DNA of 64,000 nucleotides. Origin: Limnoglobus roseus. Its GTDB lineage: Bacteria; Planctomycetota; Planctomycetia; Gemmatales; Gemmataceae. Positions 25,707-33,758 of the stretch are shown piece by piece. The notes below the pieces were generated by a model, which saw only the letters and a list, made by a program, of their open reading frames with translations, did no database searches and had not been told where the DNA came from. The position numbers and the translations under genes are program-made. The stretch lies in contig NZ_CP042425.1 in the NCBI RefSeq assembly GCF_008254045.1, positions 2,294,001-2,358,000 of the forward strand, in the 5' to 3' direction. Each line of letters begins with the position of its first letter. Positions within the stretch are counted from its first letter, which is position 1.

Positions 25707-28700
25707 ATGTCGTTCGTCCTTCGGCCGCCGGATGAAGTCGTCCCGCTGAACCAGCGGCTGAGCGGCCTCGGACGAATGCGGCGGCTGGCACTGATGGCCG
25801 CGGGGCTGTTCACGCTGGTCGCGTTCGTCGGCTTGTTCGTCGGCACGGCGGGCGTTCTCGATGCGTGGCTGCACCTGTCGGGCGGTGTGCGTGCCCTCGC
25901 GCTGGCGGCGGGCCTGGGGTTGGCGATCAGCTTCTACCTCCGCGGCGTGCGGCAGGCGGCGCGGACGCCGACGGGGGCGGTCGCGGTCGCGCAGTTCATC
26001 GAACACCGATACCCGGAGTTTAACGACGCCCTTGCCAGTGCCGCCTCGTTCCAGGAACGCGATGACGGCGACCGGTCGGCGGCGAAGTTCCGCCGGGCGG
26101 TCGTCAAGCGGGCCGAGCGCATGGCCGGTCGGCACGATCTCGGGGCCGTCGTGCCGACCGGTCGCGTCTGGCGGTCGCTGTTCGCCGTGCTGGGCACGTT
26201 CTTGATGCTCGGCCTGCTGACACTGCCGGACATCGGCCGGGCGTCGGTCGCGGCCGGGCGGTTGTTCGACCCGTTCGGCGACCACCCGTGGCCGCCGAAG
26301 ACGCGGATTGAACTGAGCGAGTTTCCGCAACTGTTGGCGAAGGGTGACCCCTTCCCCCTCCGCTTCACGGTCAAGGGTGTGTTGCCGCCCGAAGCGGTTC
26401 TGTCCGTGAAGCTCATCGGCAGTCCGCCGGCCGATGAACACCTCGCGTTGCCGGGAGAAGCCGAATCCTCGGCCGCGGTGCAACTGCTGCCGGACCGCGT
26501 CTCGCGCGACTTCGAATTCCGCATCACCGCGAACGACGCCGACACCGGGTGGCACGCTGTCACTGTCGCCGTGCCGCCGCGGTTGACGCTGCTCAACGGC
26601 CGGCCGTCGCCGCAAATTCGACTGACGTACCAGCCGTACACGCGGCAGCGGCCGACCGAACTGCCAGACGGGTCCGGCGGCATCGAAACCGTCGCTGGCA
26701 CGCGCGTACGCCTGAAGGCGGCCACCGACCGGCCCATCGTGCGGGCGACGCTGCACCCCGAGGGAGAACTGCCCGGCCTGCCGTTCGCCCACGCCGTCGC
26801 TGCCGTCGGGGCGCAGAACCCGTTCGCTGCCCTCGCCGCACCGCAGATCAGCGAACAGTTCGCGGCCGACGTTCCCGTGACAATTGGGGGGCCGGAATCG
26901 CAGCACCTCGACGCCGACTTCATCCCGCCGCGGTCCGGCCTGTACTCGCTGCGGTTCACCGATGCCGCCGGGCTGACCGGCGTGCAAAAGCTCGATGTCC
27001 GCACCTTCCCCGACCCAACCCCGGCCGTCACGCTCGTCCGCCCCGTTCCCGGCCCGGACGCGCTCTTGCTCGTGCCGACTGCCACCGTCCCGCTGCACGC
27101 GCGGGCCGACGACCGCACCTACGCCCTCCGCCGGTTGGTGCTCGAATTCAAGGTGAACGACAGCCATTGGGTCGAACTGCCACTCGCGGAGGCCGACGGG
27201 CAACCGCCGGCGCTGGAGGCTCAGCGATCGCTGCCGCTGGCGACCTTCCGCAAGCCGAACAGTCAGCCGCCGGCCGACGGTGACGTTGTCACGCTCCGCG
27301 CGGCCGCCACCGATTGGGACGACTACACCCTCGCGAAACAACCCGGTCGCAGCGGCGAGGTCGAGATTCGCGTGCTGTCGGAAGCGTCGCTGACTGCCTT
27401 CCTGCAAAAGCAACTCGCCGCGATGCGGCCGGACTTGGCGCGGGCCACCGCGACCCAGAAAGACGCCGCCGGCAAGACCGAACAGGCTCGCAAGGAGACG
27501 CCGCCGGGCGGGGCGCCGAACGCCGCCGGTCAGGAGAAGTTGACTCAGGCGGAGCAGGCACAACGACAACTCCGCGGTTTGCTCGGCGACCCGCGCGACG
27601 GGCTTCGAGCGAAGGCCGAGAAGTTGCGCGACGTGGCGAAGGCGAACGATCTGCCGAAGTCGCCGGCCACCCAGCGGGCCGAGGCCGTTGCCCGCAACTT
27701 GGCCGCACTGGAAGACCAGCATTTGCCAGAGGTCGAGTCGCAATTGGCCGCCGCGAAGCAGGCGGACGCGAAGGCGGCCGACGCGCTCGCAAAGGCGGCG
27801 AAGGGGCAGCAGGCGGTCCTCGATAAACTTGCGGCCGCGGCCGAGGAGTTGGAACAGTGGGCCGCCGCCGCCGAGGTTCGCGGCGACGCCCGGCAGTTGA
27901 AAGATCAAGTCGCGAAGACGGCAGGAGATGCCCAGAAGGCCGCCCAACGGTTGCCGACGGGCAAGCCGGCGGACCAGCTTCCCGCCGGCGATCGGGCTTC
28001 CCTCGAAAAGCTCGGCGACAGCTTGGATAAAGCGGCCGAGCAGGCCGGAAAGCTGATCTCGAAGGCCGACCGTGTCGCGGAGGAGAAGCGGCAAGAGGCC
28101 GGTAAACTCCAGGCGGCCGCCGACGCGAAGGAGCAAGAGGCGAAGCAGGTTGCTACCGACGCGAAGAACGCACCCGCCGGGTCCGAGGCGCAGAAGGTCG
28201 CGACCGCGAAGGCCAACGCCGCGAGTGCGGAGGCCGCCGATTTGAAGGACGCGGCCGCGAAAGCGGCCGCCGAGGCGGACACGCTGGAGAAGGCCGCCAA
28301 GGAGGCCGGCCGTCAGGCCATCGCGGACGACCTTCGCAAAGCGGCCGAGGCCCAGCGGAACAACCGCGGCAGCGAGGCCAACGCCGCCGCTCAGAGCGCG
28401 GCTGACCGCCTGGAGAAGATGACCGCCGACCTCGCGGAGAAGAAGGACGACATTGACGAGTTGCGGAAGAAGCGGAAGGACGCCTCGAACCGCGTGAACC
28501 AACTCGCCGACCAGCAGGACGAACTCGCGAAGAAGGCTGACAAGGCCGGCGAGACGAAGGACGCCGACGCGAAGGCGGCCGAGCTTCGGAAGCTCGCCGA
28601 CGAGCAGGAAACGCTGCGGCGGGAGACGGAGCAACTTTCGCGGAAGCTCGACCGTGAAGGCGCGGCCGACGCCGCCGAGCAACTCCGCCGGGCGGCGAAG

Positions 28701-29555
28701 GAGATGGAGCAAGCCCGCGACGAACTCGCCGAGGGCCGCGACCCGAAGGCGAAGCCGGACGACGCCCTCGAACGGCTGGAGAACGCGAAGCAAGAACTCG
28801 ACAAGGAGCAACCGAAGGAGCAGGAGAAGCTCGAACGCGAGCAGCGGGAGCAGTTCGCCGAGCAGTTCAAGACGTTCCTCGAAAAGCAGAAGGCGGCCGT
28901 CGAAGAGTCCGAGCGCCTCACCGCGGCCGCCCTGAAGGCGAAGAAGTGGGAACGGCCGTTGCAGGCGAGTCTCGCCTCGCTCGGCGAGCGCGAGAAGGCG
29001 CTGGCCGAGGAGGTTCGCAAGTTCGCGAAGGCGAAGGCCGAGGACTTGAAGGTGTTCGGCCTCATGCTGCGGCAGGCCGCCGACCAGATGCAAAAGGCCG
29101 GTGAGCGGATCGCCGAGCGGAAGGACGAGATCGTCTTCGCCGACCCGGCCGCCTTCGACGCGGAATCCGAGAAGGCCGCCGATGACCAGACTCGCCGGCC
29201 GATGCGGGTGGCCTTACGGCGGTTGGAGCAGATCGTCAACGCGCTGAAGGAAGACGACAAGAAGCCCGCCCCGAAGCCGATGCCGGCGGGCGGCGCGGCC
29301 AAGCCACCGGGCGAGGGCGGTCAACAACCGACCGGTGTTCCGCCGATCGCACAACTGAAGGCGCTCCGCGACTGGCAGAAGGAAATCAACGAGCGGACGC
29401 AGACGTTTGCCACGGACCACCCGGACCGCGACAAGTTGACCGACGACGACAAGGACGAGTTGCAAGAGATCGAGAAGGCCCAGAAGGACATCGCGGAGTT
29501 GCTGGAACAACTGCTGCCGCTGCTGCAAGAACAAATCGGGGGAGGCCAACCGTGA
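25707..29555 (+). CDS. DUF4175-like membrane protein with long coiled coil
   Basis: A 1282-residue membrane protein. Two N-terminal TMs (about 28-50 and 60-80) and a third (about 153-175) frame a cytoplasmic segment, and beta-rich extracytoplasmic domains follow (about 190-540, including FPQLLAKGDPFPLRFTVKG). From about 560 to 1130 the chain is an Ala/Lys/Glu/Asp-rich coiled coil, and the C-terminal part ends LLEQLLPLLQEQIGGGQP. This layout fits DUF4175-type proteins that accompany VWA/BatA genes. Its stop overlaps the next start in GTGA at 29552-29555. It could serve as the scaffold or rod of an envelope complex; no activity is known. Confidence 0.8.
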   Translation: MSFVLRPPDEVVPLNQRLSGLGRMRRLALMAAGLFTLVAFVGLFVGTAGVLDAWLHLSGGVRALALAAGLGLAISFYLRGVRQAARTPTGAVAVAQFIEHRYPEFNDALASAASFQERDDGDRSAAKFRRAVVKRAERMAGRHDLGAVVPTGRVWRSLFAVLGTFLMLGLLTLPDIGRASVAAGRLFDPFGDHPWPPKTRIELSEFPQLLAKGDPFPLRFTVKGVLPPEAVLSVKLIGSPPADEHLALPGEAESSAAVQLLPDRVSRDFEFRITANDADTGWHAVTVAVPPRLTLLNGRPSPQIRLTYQPYTRQRPTELPDGSGGIETVAGTRVRLKAATDRPIVRATLHPEGELPGLPFAHAVAAVGAQNPFAALAAPQISEQFAADVPVTIGGPESQHLDADFIPPRSGLYSLRFTDAAGLTGVQKLDVRTFPDPTPAVTLVRPVPGPDALLLVPTATVPLHARADDRTYALRRLVLEFKVNDSHWVELPLAEADGQPPALEAQRSLPLATFRKPNSQPPADGDVVTLRAAATDWDDYTLAKQPGRSGEVEIRVLSEASLTAFLQKQLAAMRPDLARATATQKDAAGKTEQARKETPPGGAPNAAGQEKLTQAEQAQRQLRGLLGDPRDGLRAKAEKLRDVAKANDLPKSPATQRAEAVARNLAALEDQHLPEVESQLAAAKQADAKAADALAKAAKGQQAVLDKLAAAAEELEQWAAAAEVRGDARQLKDQVAKTAGDAQKAAQRLPTGKPADQLPAGDRASLEKLGDSLDKAAEQAGKLISKADRVAEEKRQEAGKLQAAADAKEQEAKQVATDAKNAPAGSEAQKVATAKANAASAEAADLKDAAAKAAAEADTLEKAAKEAGRQAIADDLRKAAEAQRNNRGSEANAAAQSAADRLEKMTADLAEKKDDIDELRKKRKDASNRVNQLADQQDELAKKADKAGETKDADAKAAELRKLADEQETLRRETEQLSRKLDREGAADAAEQLRRAAKEMEQARDELAEGRDPKAKPDDALERLENAKQELDKEQPKEQEKLEREQREQFAEQFKTFLEKQKAAVEESERLTAAALKAKKWERPLQASLASLGEREKALAEEVRKFAKAKAEDLKVFGLMLRQAADQMQKAGERIAERKDEIVFADPAAFDAESEKAADDQTRRPMRVALRRLEQIVNALKEDDKKPAPKPMPAGGAAKPPGEGGQQPTGVPPIAQLKALRDWQKEINERTQTFATDHPDRDKLTDDDKDELQEIEKAQKDIAELLEQLLPLLQEQIGGGQP

Positions 29556-30385
29556 CGCGATTTTTTCTGACTTCCGCCCTCTCCTTGCTGGCGGCGTCTG
29601 CGGCGTTTGCCATCGTGCCACCGCTGCTGCCGGCCGTCGTGTTACCGTCGGTTCCGGCGAAAGAAGACGACGTGCCGAAGGAAGACGAGGCCGACGACGT
29701 GGCGAAACTCGCCGACCGCATCGGCAAGAACGCGAAGGGCGTCGGCGAGAAACTCGGCGACCAGGACACTGGCGATGCCACCCGCCGCGATCAGGCGAAG
29801 TTGAAACAAGACCTCGACAAGCTGATCGACCTGTTGCAAAACTCACCGCCCCCGCCGATGAGCAACGACCCGTCGCAACAACCACCGCCCCCGGACGGAG
29901 GTGGTGGTGGCGGGCAATCGAACAAACCGATGGGCGGAGGCGGAGAAGGCGGGAAGTCGAACAAGCCGATGGGCGGTGGGCAATCGAACAAGCCGATGGG
30001 CGGCGGGTCGGGGCAGTCGCAGCCGCGCGGCGGTTCCCCACGGACTGGCAGCGGTCGCGAACGCCCCATGCAGCCGATGCCTGAGAAGGGCGGCACCGGC
30101 GAACAACCGATGCCAATGGGGGCGAAGCCGGACGAGAAGGGGCAACCGATGGGCGGCAGCCCGATGGGGCCGCAAGGCGGCAACCAGCCCGGCGGTAGCG
30201 GCAAGGCGACGCCGACGCTGCCGTTGGCCGAGACGATCGCGAAAGACTTCTGGGGCCACCTGCCGGAGCAGCCCCGCCAGCGGATGATGCAGTTCTTCCG
30301 CGAGCAGTACAACTCGCGGTACAAGGACCTTCTCCCGGACTACTTCTCCACGCTCGCGGAGAAGGAAAAGAAGGGGAAGCAGTGA
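29552..30385 (+). CDS. Exported Gly/Gln-rich low-complexity protein
   Basis: A 277-residue protein starting with GTG in a GTGA overlap. A signal peptide (residues 1-20, LTSALSLLAASAAFA) is followed by an acidic linker, then a low-complexity section (about 95-225) with repeated NKPMGGG units and many Gln and Pro residues, and a folded C-terminal tail (ETIAKDFWGHLPEQPRQRMMQFFREQY). The tail is the only part likely to be structured and may bind the partner proteins encoded on either side. No family name is known to me. The repeats give a shared codon pattern and could vary in number between strains. Confidence 0.8.
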   Translation: MTRFFLTSALSLLAASAAFAIVPPLLPAVVLPSVPAKEDDVPKEDEADDVAKLADRIGKNAKGVGEKLGDQDTGDATRRDQAKLKQDLDKLIDLLQNSPPPPMSNDPSQQPPPPDGGGGGGQSNKPMGGGGEGGKSNKPMGGGQSNKPMGGGSGQSQPRGGSPRTGSGRERPMQPMPEKGGTGEQPMPMGAKPDEKGQPMGGSPMGPQGGNQPGGSGKATPTLPLAETIAKDFWGHLPEQPRQRMMQFFREQYNSRYKDLLPDYFSTLAEKEKKGKQ

Positions 30386-31476
30386 CGCAGACTTCTCTCA
30401 CCCGCCGACAAGCCCTTCGCATCGCCGCCCTCGGAGCGACGGGCGGGGCGGCCGCGATGATCGGTCACGCCCAGGATGCCAGCCCAGCGGCAGACTTCAT
30501 CACCAGCGAGACACAAGCCGCCATCGACCGCGGGCTGGCGTTCCTGCACCGCACGCAGTCGGCCGACGGCTCCTTCACCGACAGCGGCATTCCGAACGCG
30601 GCCATCACCGGCCTCGCCGCGCTCGCCCTCATGGCCGGCGGACACCACCCCGGCCGCGGGCAGTACGGACGGACCGTCAGCCGGGCGATGGACTACCTCG
30701 TCGCCCGGGCGGCCTCGAATTCGCCGGCCGGCTACCTGAACTCCGGCGAGGGCGGCTTCGGACAGGGCGGCGGCATGTACCAGCACGGGTTCGCCACGCT
30801 ATTCCTCGCCGAACTCTACGGCATGTTGCCGACGGCCGCACGACAACTGCGGCTTCGTGAAGCGTTGGAGAAGGCGATCCGCCTCATCATCGACTCGCAG
30901 AACAAACTCGGTGGCTGGCGGTACGACCCGCGGCCGAGCGAGAGTGACGTGTCGGTGACGGTGGCCCAACTGATGGCCCTGCGGGCGGCCCGCAACGCCG
31001 GCGTGTTCGTGCCGAAGTCCACGGTGGACGCCGCGGTCGGGTACATCAAGGCGTGCCAACTCCCAGACGGCGGCTTCTGCTACATCCGCAACGAGACGCA
31101 CCTCGGGTCCGCGTTCGCCCGGTCGGCCGCGGCCGTCGTCGGCCTGTTCTCGGCCGGCATCTACGACGGCGAGAACATCGACCGCGGCCTGAAATACCTG
31201 ACGCGGTTCATTCCCAACCAGCGGGGCGTCCGCGACTTCTTCACCGAGCGGTACTTCTATTACGCCCACTACTACGCCGCCCTTGCGATGTGGACCGCCG
31301 GCGGCAACCACTGGACCGAGTGGTTCCCGGCCATCCGTGACGAACTCCTGACGCGCTTTCGACTCGGTAACCAGGGCAGTTGGACTGACCCCGGCCACGG
31401 GGCCGCCTACGCCACCGCGATGGCGTGCATCGTCTTGCAACTGCCGAACAATTATTTGCCGATCTTGCAGAAATGA
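30382..31476 (+). CDS. Tat-exported squalene-cyclase/prenyltransferase-fold protein
   Basis: A 364-residue protein with a twin-arginine leader (LTRRQALRIAALGATGG). The mature part is built of alpha/alpha-toroid repeats: AIDRGLAFLHRTQSADGSF, then IIDSQNKLGGWRYDP, then VDAAVGYIKACQLPDGGFCY, then RGLKYLTRFIP. These have the QxxDGGW-like QW motifs of prenyltransferases and triterpene cyclases. The DxDD motif of squalene-hopene cyclase is absent and only half the usual repeats are present, so a binding role is more likely than cyclisation. The GTG start overlaps the upstream stop (GTGA). It is the last gene of the VWA/DUF4175 operon. Confidence 0.88.
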   Translation: MTQTSLTRRQALRIAALGATGGAAAMIGHAQDASPAADFITSETQAAIDRGLAFLHRTQSADGSFTDSGIPNAAITGLAALALMAGGHHPGRGQYGRTVSRAMDYLVARAASNSPAGYLNSGEGGFGQGGGMYQHGFATLFLAELYGMLPTAARQLRLREALEKAIRLIIDSQNKLGGWRYDPRPSESDVSVTVAQLMALRAARNAGVFVPKSTVDAAVGYIKACQLPDGGFCYIRNETHLGSAFARSAAAVVGLFSAGIYDGENIDRGLKYLTRFIPNQRGVRDFFTERYFYYAHYYAALAMWTAGGNHWTEWFPAIRDELLTRFRLGNQGSWTDPGHGAAYATAMACIVLQLPNNYLPILQK

Positions 31477-31480
31477 GACT

Positions 31481-31543
31481 AGTTTCAAGTTTCAGAGTTT
31501 CAGGTTCACAAAGTTGGAACCCGAAACTCTGAAACTTGAAACT
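31481..31543. terminator. Long inverted repeat, likely bidirectional terminator
   Basis: The arms are 31481-31501 (starting AGTTTCAAGTTTCAGAG) and 31523-31543, a perfect 21-bp stem. After one mismatch the stem continues inward as GGTTC paired with GAACC, giving about 26 pairs. Each arm is itself built of near-7-base AGTTTCA units. It fills the gap between two convergent genes (stops at 31476 and 31545). Confidence 0.8.
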
Positions 31544-31544
31544 G

Positions 31545-32948
31545 TTAATATGCGTGCTTCTGCTTCTTCAGGACCATCGTCACCAGCGTGAGGACCATGA
31601 TCCGCAGGTCGAAGAACGGGTTCCAGTGCGTGATGTAGTAGAGGTCGAATTGAATGCGGCGGCGGAGGGACGAGTTGCCGCGCCAGCCGTTGACTTGGGC
31701 CCAACCGGTCAGACCGGCCTTCACCGCGTGGCGGGCCATGTAGTTCGGGATCGTCTTTTTGAACTGATCGACGAACACCGGCCGTTCCGGCCGCGGGCCG
31801 ACGAGGCTCATGTCGCCCCACAGCACGTTGAACAACTGCGGCAGTTCGTCCAGGTTCGTTTTGCGAATGATCGCGCCGATCCGCGTGCAGCGGGGGTCGT
31901 TCTTGGCCGTCCACACGGCCCCGGTCTTGGCTTCCGAGTCGGGCCGCATCGAACGGAACTTCAACATCTGGAACCGCCGGCCGTCCAGCGAACACCGCTC
32001 TTGACGGTACAAGACCGGACCCTTGCTGGAGAGTTTGACGAGCAGCGCGATGAGCGCCAACACCGGCGACAGTACGACGAGGCCGACGAGCGCGAGGGTG
32101 AAGTCCATGACCCGCTTGATCGCGACGTTCGCCCCGAAATGGCGGTTCTCGCGGAGGCCGAGGACGGTCATACCGTTCAGGTTCGTAGTCGTCAGCGACA
32201 GGGCTGACATCGCTGGGGCGTCGGCGATCAGCCGCATTTCCACGGTCGTTTGCGAGAGGGCGTCGAACACCCGCCGCACGTCACCGTAGCGGTTCATCGG
32301 CAGCGCGATGAAGACGTGCTCGATGTGCATTTCCGCCACCAACCGCGGCAGGTCGGCGAACGGGCCGACGACGGGCAGGTTCATGCGGGGTTGGTCGGGT
32401 TCGTCGTCAACGTAGGCGACGGTCTGAATGCCCATCCACGCGGCCGACTCCAGCGTGCGGGCCGTGGTGCGGGCCAAGCGTCCGGTGCCGACGATGAGGG
32501 CGTGACTCTGGTTGTACCCGCGTGCCCGCAGGCGGCCGAGGGCGAACCACGAGAGTCGCCGGGCGAGGACGATGCCGACGATCGTGAACGGCGTGAACAG
32601 GGCGAAGACCGCCCGCGGCCGGTAAGGGGATTGCATCGCGAACGTGATCGCCACGATCAGGAGCGTCAGGAAGCCGACGCCCTTCGCAACGTGGTAAAGT
32701 TCTTCGCGGAAGCGGGACAGCCGCGTCACGTCGTACATTTGCGAGACGCGGTAGGCCACGATGCCGAGGATCGTGACCAGCGGCAGTTGGCCGACGCACA
32801 GTTCGAATTCCGGCGTGTCCGGGGCGGTGATTGGCACCCACCCAGAGCGCAACCGCACGAAGTCGGCGGCCAGCCACGCCAGGGCCGTCGCCGCAAGGTC
32901 CCAGAACTGGAACCACGCCCGCAGGGGTTCGCTACTTCGTGCGATCAT
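31545..32948 (-). CDS. Exopolysaccharide polyprenyl glycosylphosphotransferase (WcaJ/WbaP type)
   Basis: A 467-residue inner-membrane enzyme that transfers a sugar-1-phosphate to undecaprenyl phosphate to start exopolysaccharide synthesis. Four N-terminal TMs cover about 10-145, a Rossmann-like domain follows (ALIVGTGRLARTTARTLE, about 160-260), a fifth membrane helix lies at about 290-315, and the catalytic domain contains GPVLYRQERCSLDGRRFQMLKFRSM, RKTNLDELPQLFNVLWGDMS and LVGPRPERP. All key motifs are intact. No other polysaccharide genes are adjacent, so it acts as an orphan initiator or with genes elsewhere. Confidence 0.95.
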   Translation of the reverse strand: MIARSSEPLRAWFQFWDLAATALAWLAADFVRLRSGWVPITAPDTPEFELCVGQLPLVTILGIVAYRVSQMYDVTRLSRFREELYHVAKGVGFLTLLIVAITFAMQSPYRPRAVFALFTPFTIVGIVLARRLSWFALGRLRARGYNQSHALIVGTGRLARTTARTLESAAWMGIQTVAYVDDEPDQPRMNLPVVGPFADLPRLVAEMHIEHVFIALPMNRYGDVRRVFDALSQTTVEMRLIADAPAMSALSLTTTNLNGMTVLGLRENRHFGANVAIKRVMDFTLALVGLVVLSPVLALIALLVKLSSKGPVLYRQERCSLDGRRFQMLKFRSMRPDSEAKTGAVWTAKNDPRCTRIGAIIRKTNLDELPQLFNVLWGDMSLVGPRPERPVFVDQFKKTIPNYMARHAVKAGLTGWAQVNGWRGNSSLRRRIQFDLYYITHWNPFFDLRIMVLTLVTMVLKKQKHAY

Positions 32949-32986
32949 CGCCGACTTGTATCACCGCCCGTCCGACGGTGTCAAGA

Positions 32987-33220
32987 GTGACGGAACGGCG
33001 GGCCGAGGTTTTGCGGAACCGCCGGTTTACCCGCCTGACGAACGCCTTCTCGAAGAAGCTCGAAAACCTGGAACACTCGGTCGCGCTGCACTTCTTCGTG
33101 TACAACTTCATCACCCGCCACCAGACGTTGCGGATGCCGCCCGCGTTGAAAGCCCACGTCACCGACCACGTCTGGTCGTTCGAAGAACTGGTCGAGTTGA
33201 TCGACCGACGTACGCCGTGA
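32987..33220 (+). pseudogene. C-terminal remnant of an IS1-like DDE transposase
   Basis: A 77-codon frame that reads like the tail of the IS1-type transposases common in planctomycetes. NRRFTRLTNAFSKKLENLEH is followed by LHFFVYNFITRHQTLRMPPA and DHVWSFEELVELID. The catalytic part upstream is missing; the frame before about 32985 overlaps the start of the glycosyltransferase gene and does not look like a transposase. It is an old insertion scar placed between the glycosyltransferase promoter and a small membrane-protein gene. Confidence 0.8.
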
Positions 33221-33230
33221 AGAGGAAGTG

Positions 33231-33611
33231 ATGGAAGCCGACGCCCAGTCCCGCCACCCGTTTCTGTCATTCATGCTCTGGTGGCTACTAATCGGAAATG
33301 TCATTTCCGCCGTCACCAGTCCGTTTCTTCTAACATCCATTCGACGAGGTTCGGTTCCCGACTTTCCGGACTGGGTGGGATGGCCGTTCGCGGTCATATC
33401 CGTTCTTGCCGCGATCTGCGTTGCTGCCCTGTTCCAATGGAAGCGATGGGGGTTCTACGGGTACGCAGTGACCGCCCTCATGATCTTCACGTTGAACGTC
33501 TACGCCGGGGTCAGTGTCGGCGCGGCGATACTCGGGTTCGTGGGAACCATCTTCCTCTTCATCGCTCTCCACGTCGGTGGAGGAAACAAGGCATGGCCGA
33601 AATTAAAATGA
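33231..33611 (+). CDS. Small integral membrane protein
   Basis: A 126-residue protein with four hydrophobic segments: about 13-37 (LSFMLWWLLIGNVISAVTS), 50-67 (WPFAVISVLAAICVAAL), 73-92 (WGFYGYAVTALMIFTLNVYA) and 96-115 (VGAAILGFVGTIFLFIAL). A GAGGAAG box sits 3-9 bases before the ATG, and an in-frame GTG lies 3 bases earlier. No family is recognised. It follows a transposase scar by 10 bases and may have come with it. Confidence 0.6.
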   Translation: MEADAQSRHPFLSFMLWWLLIGNVISAVTSPFLLTSIRRGSVPDFPDWVGWPFAVISVLAAICVAALFQWKRWGFYGYAVTALMIFTLNVYAGVSVGAAILGFVGTIFLFIALHVGGGNKAWPKLK

Positions 33612-33666
33612 TTCTCAAAAACCGGATCAGATTTCAAACCGAGCCACTACCCGAGGTTTTGCATCG

Positions 33667-33696
33667 TTGACCCTACCCCCCTCGTTCGGATACACT
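33667..33696 (+). promoter_or_regulatory. Sigma-70-type promoter of the Gfo/Idh gene
   Basis: TTGACC at 33667-33672 and TACACT at 33691-33696, separated by 18 bases. Both are close to the consensus hexamers. The predicted transcript start is about 33703, 56 bases before the ATG at 33759. Confidence 0.6.
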
Positions 33697-33758
33697 CTTA
33701 ACCAGTCCCACCCGCCTTTATTCCTCTTCCCGGGAAGCACCCGTACAAGGAGTTGCTG

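Noticed and set aside
20568..29093. Minus-strand open frames of 1041 and 1140 codons opposite the VWA and DUF4175 genes
   Set aside because: These are shadow frames of high-GC coding DNA with random-like composition; the plus-strand proteins show clear domains.
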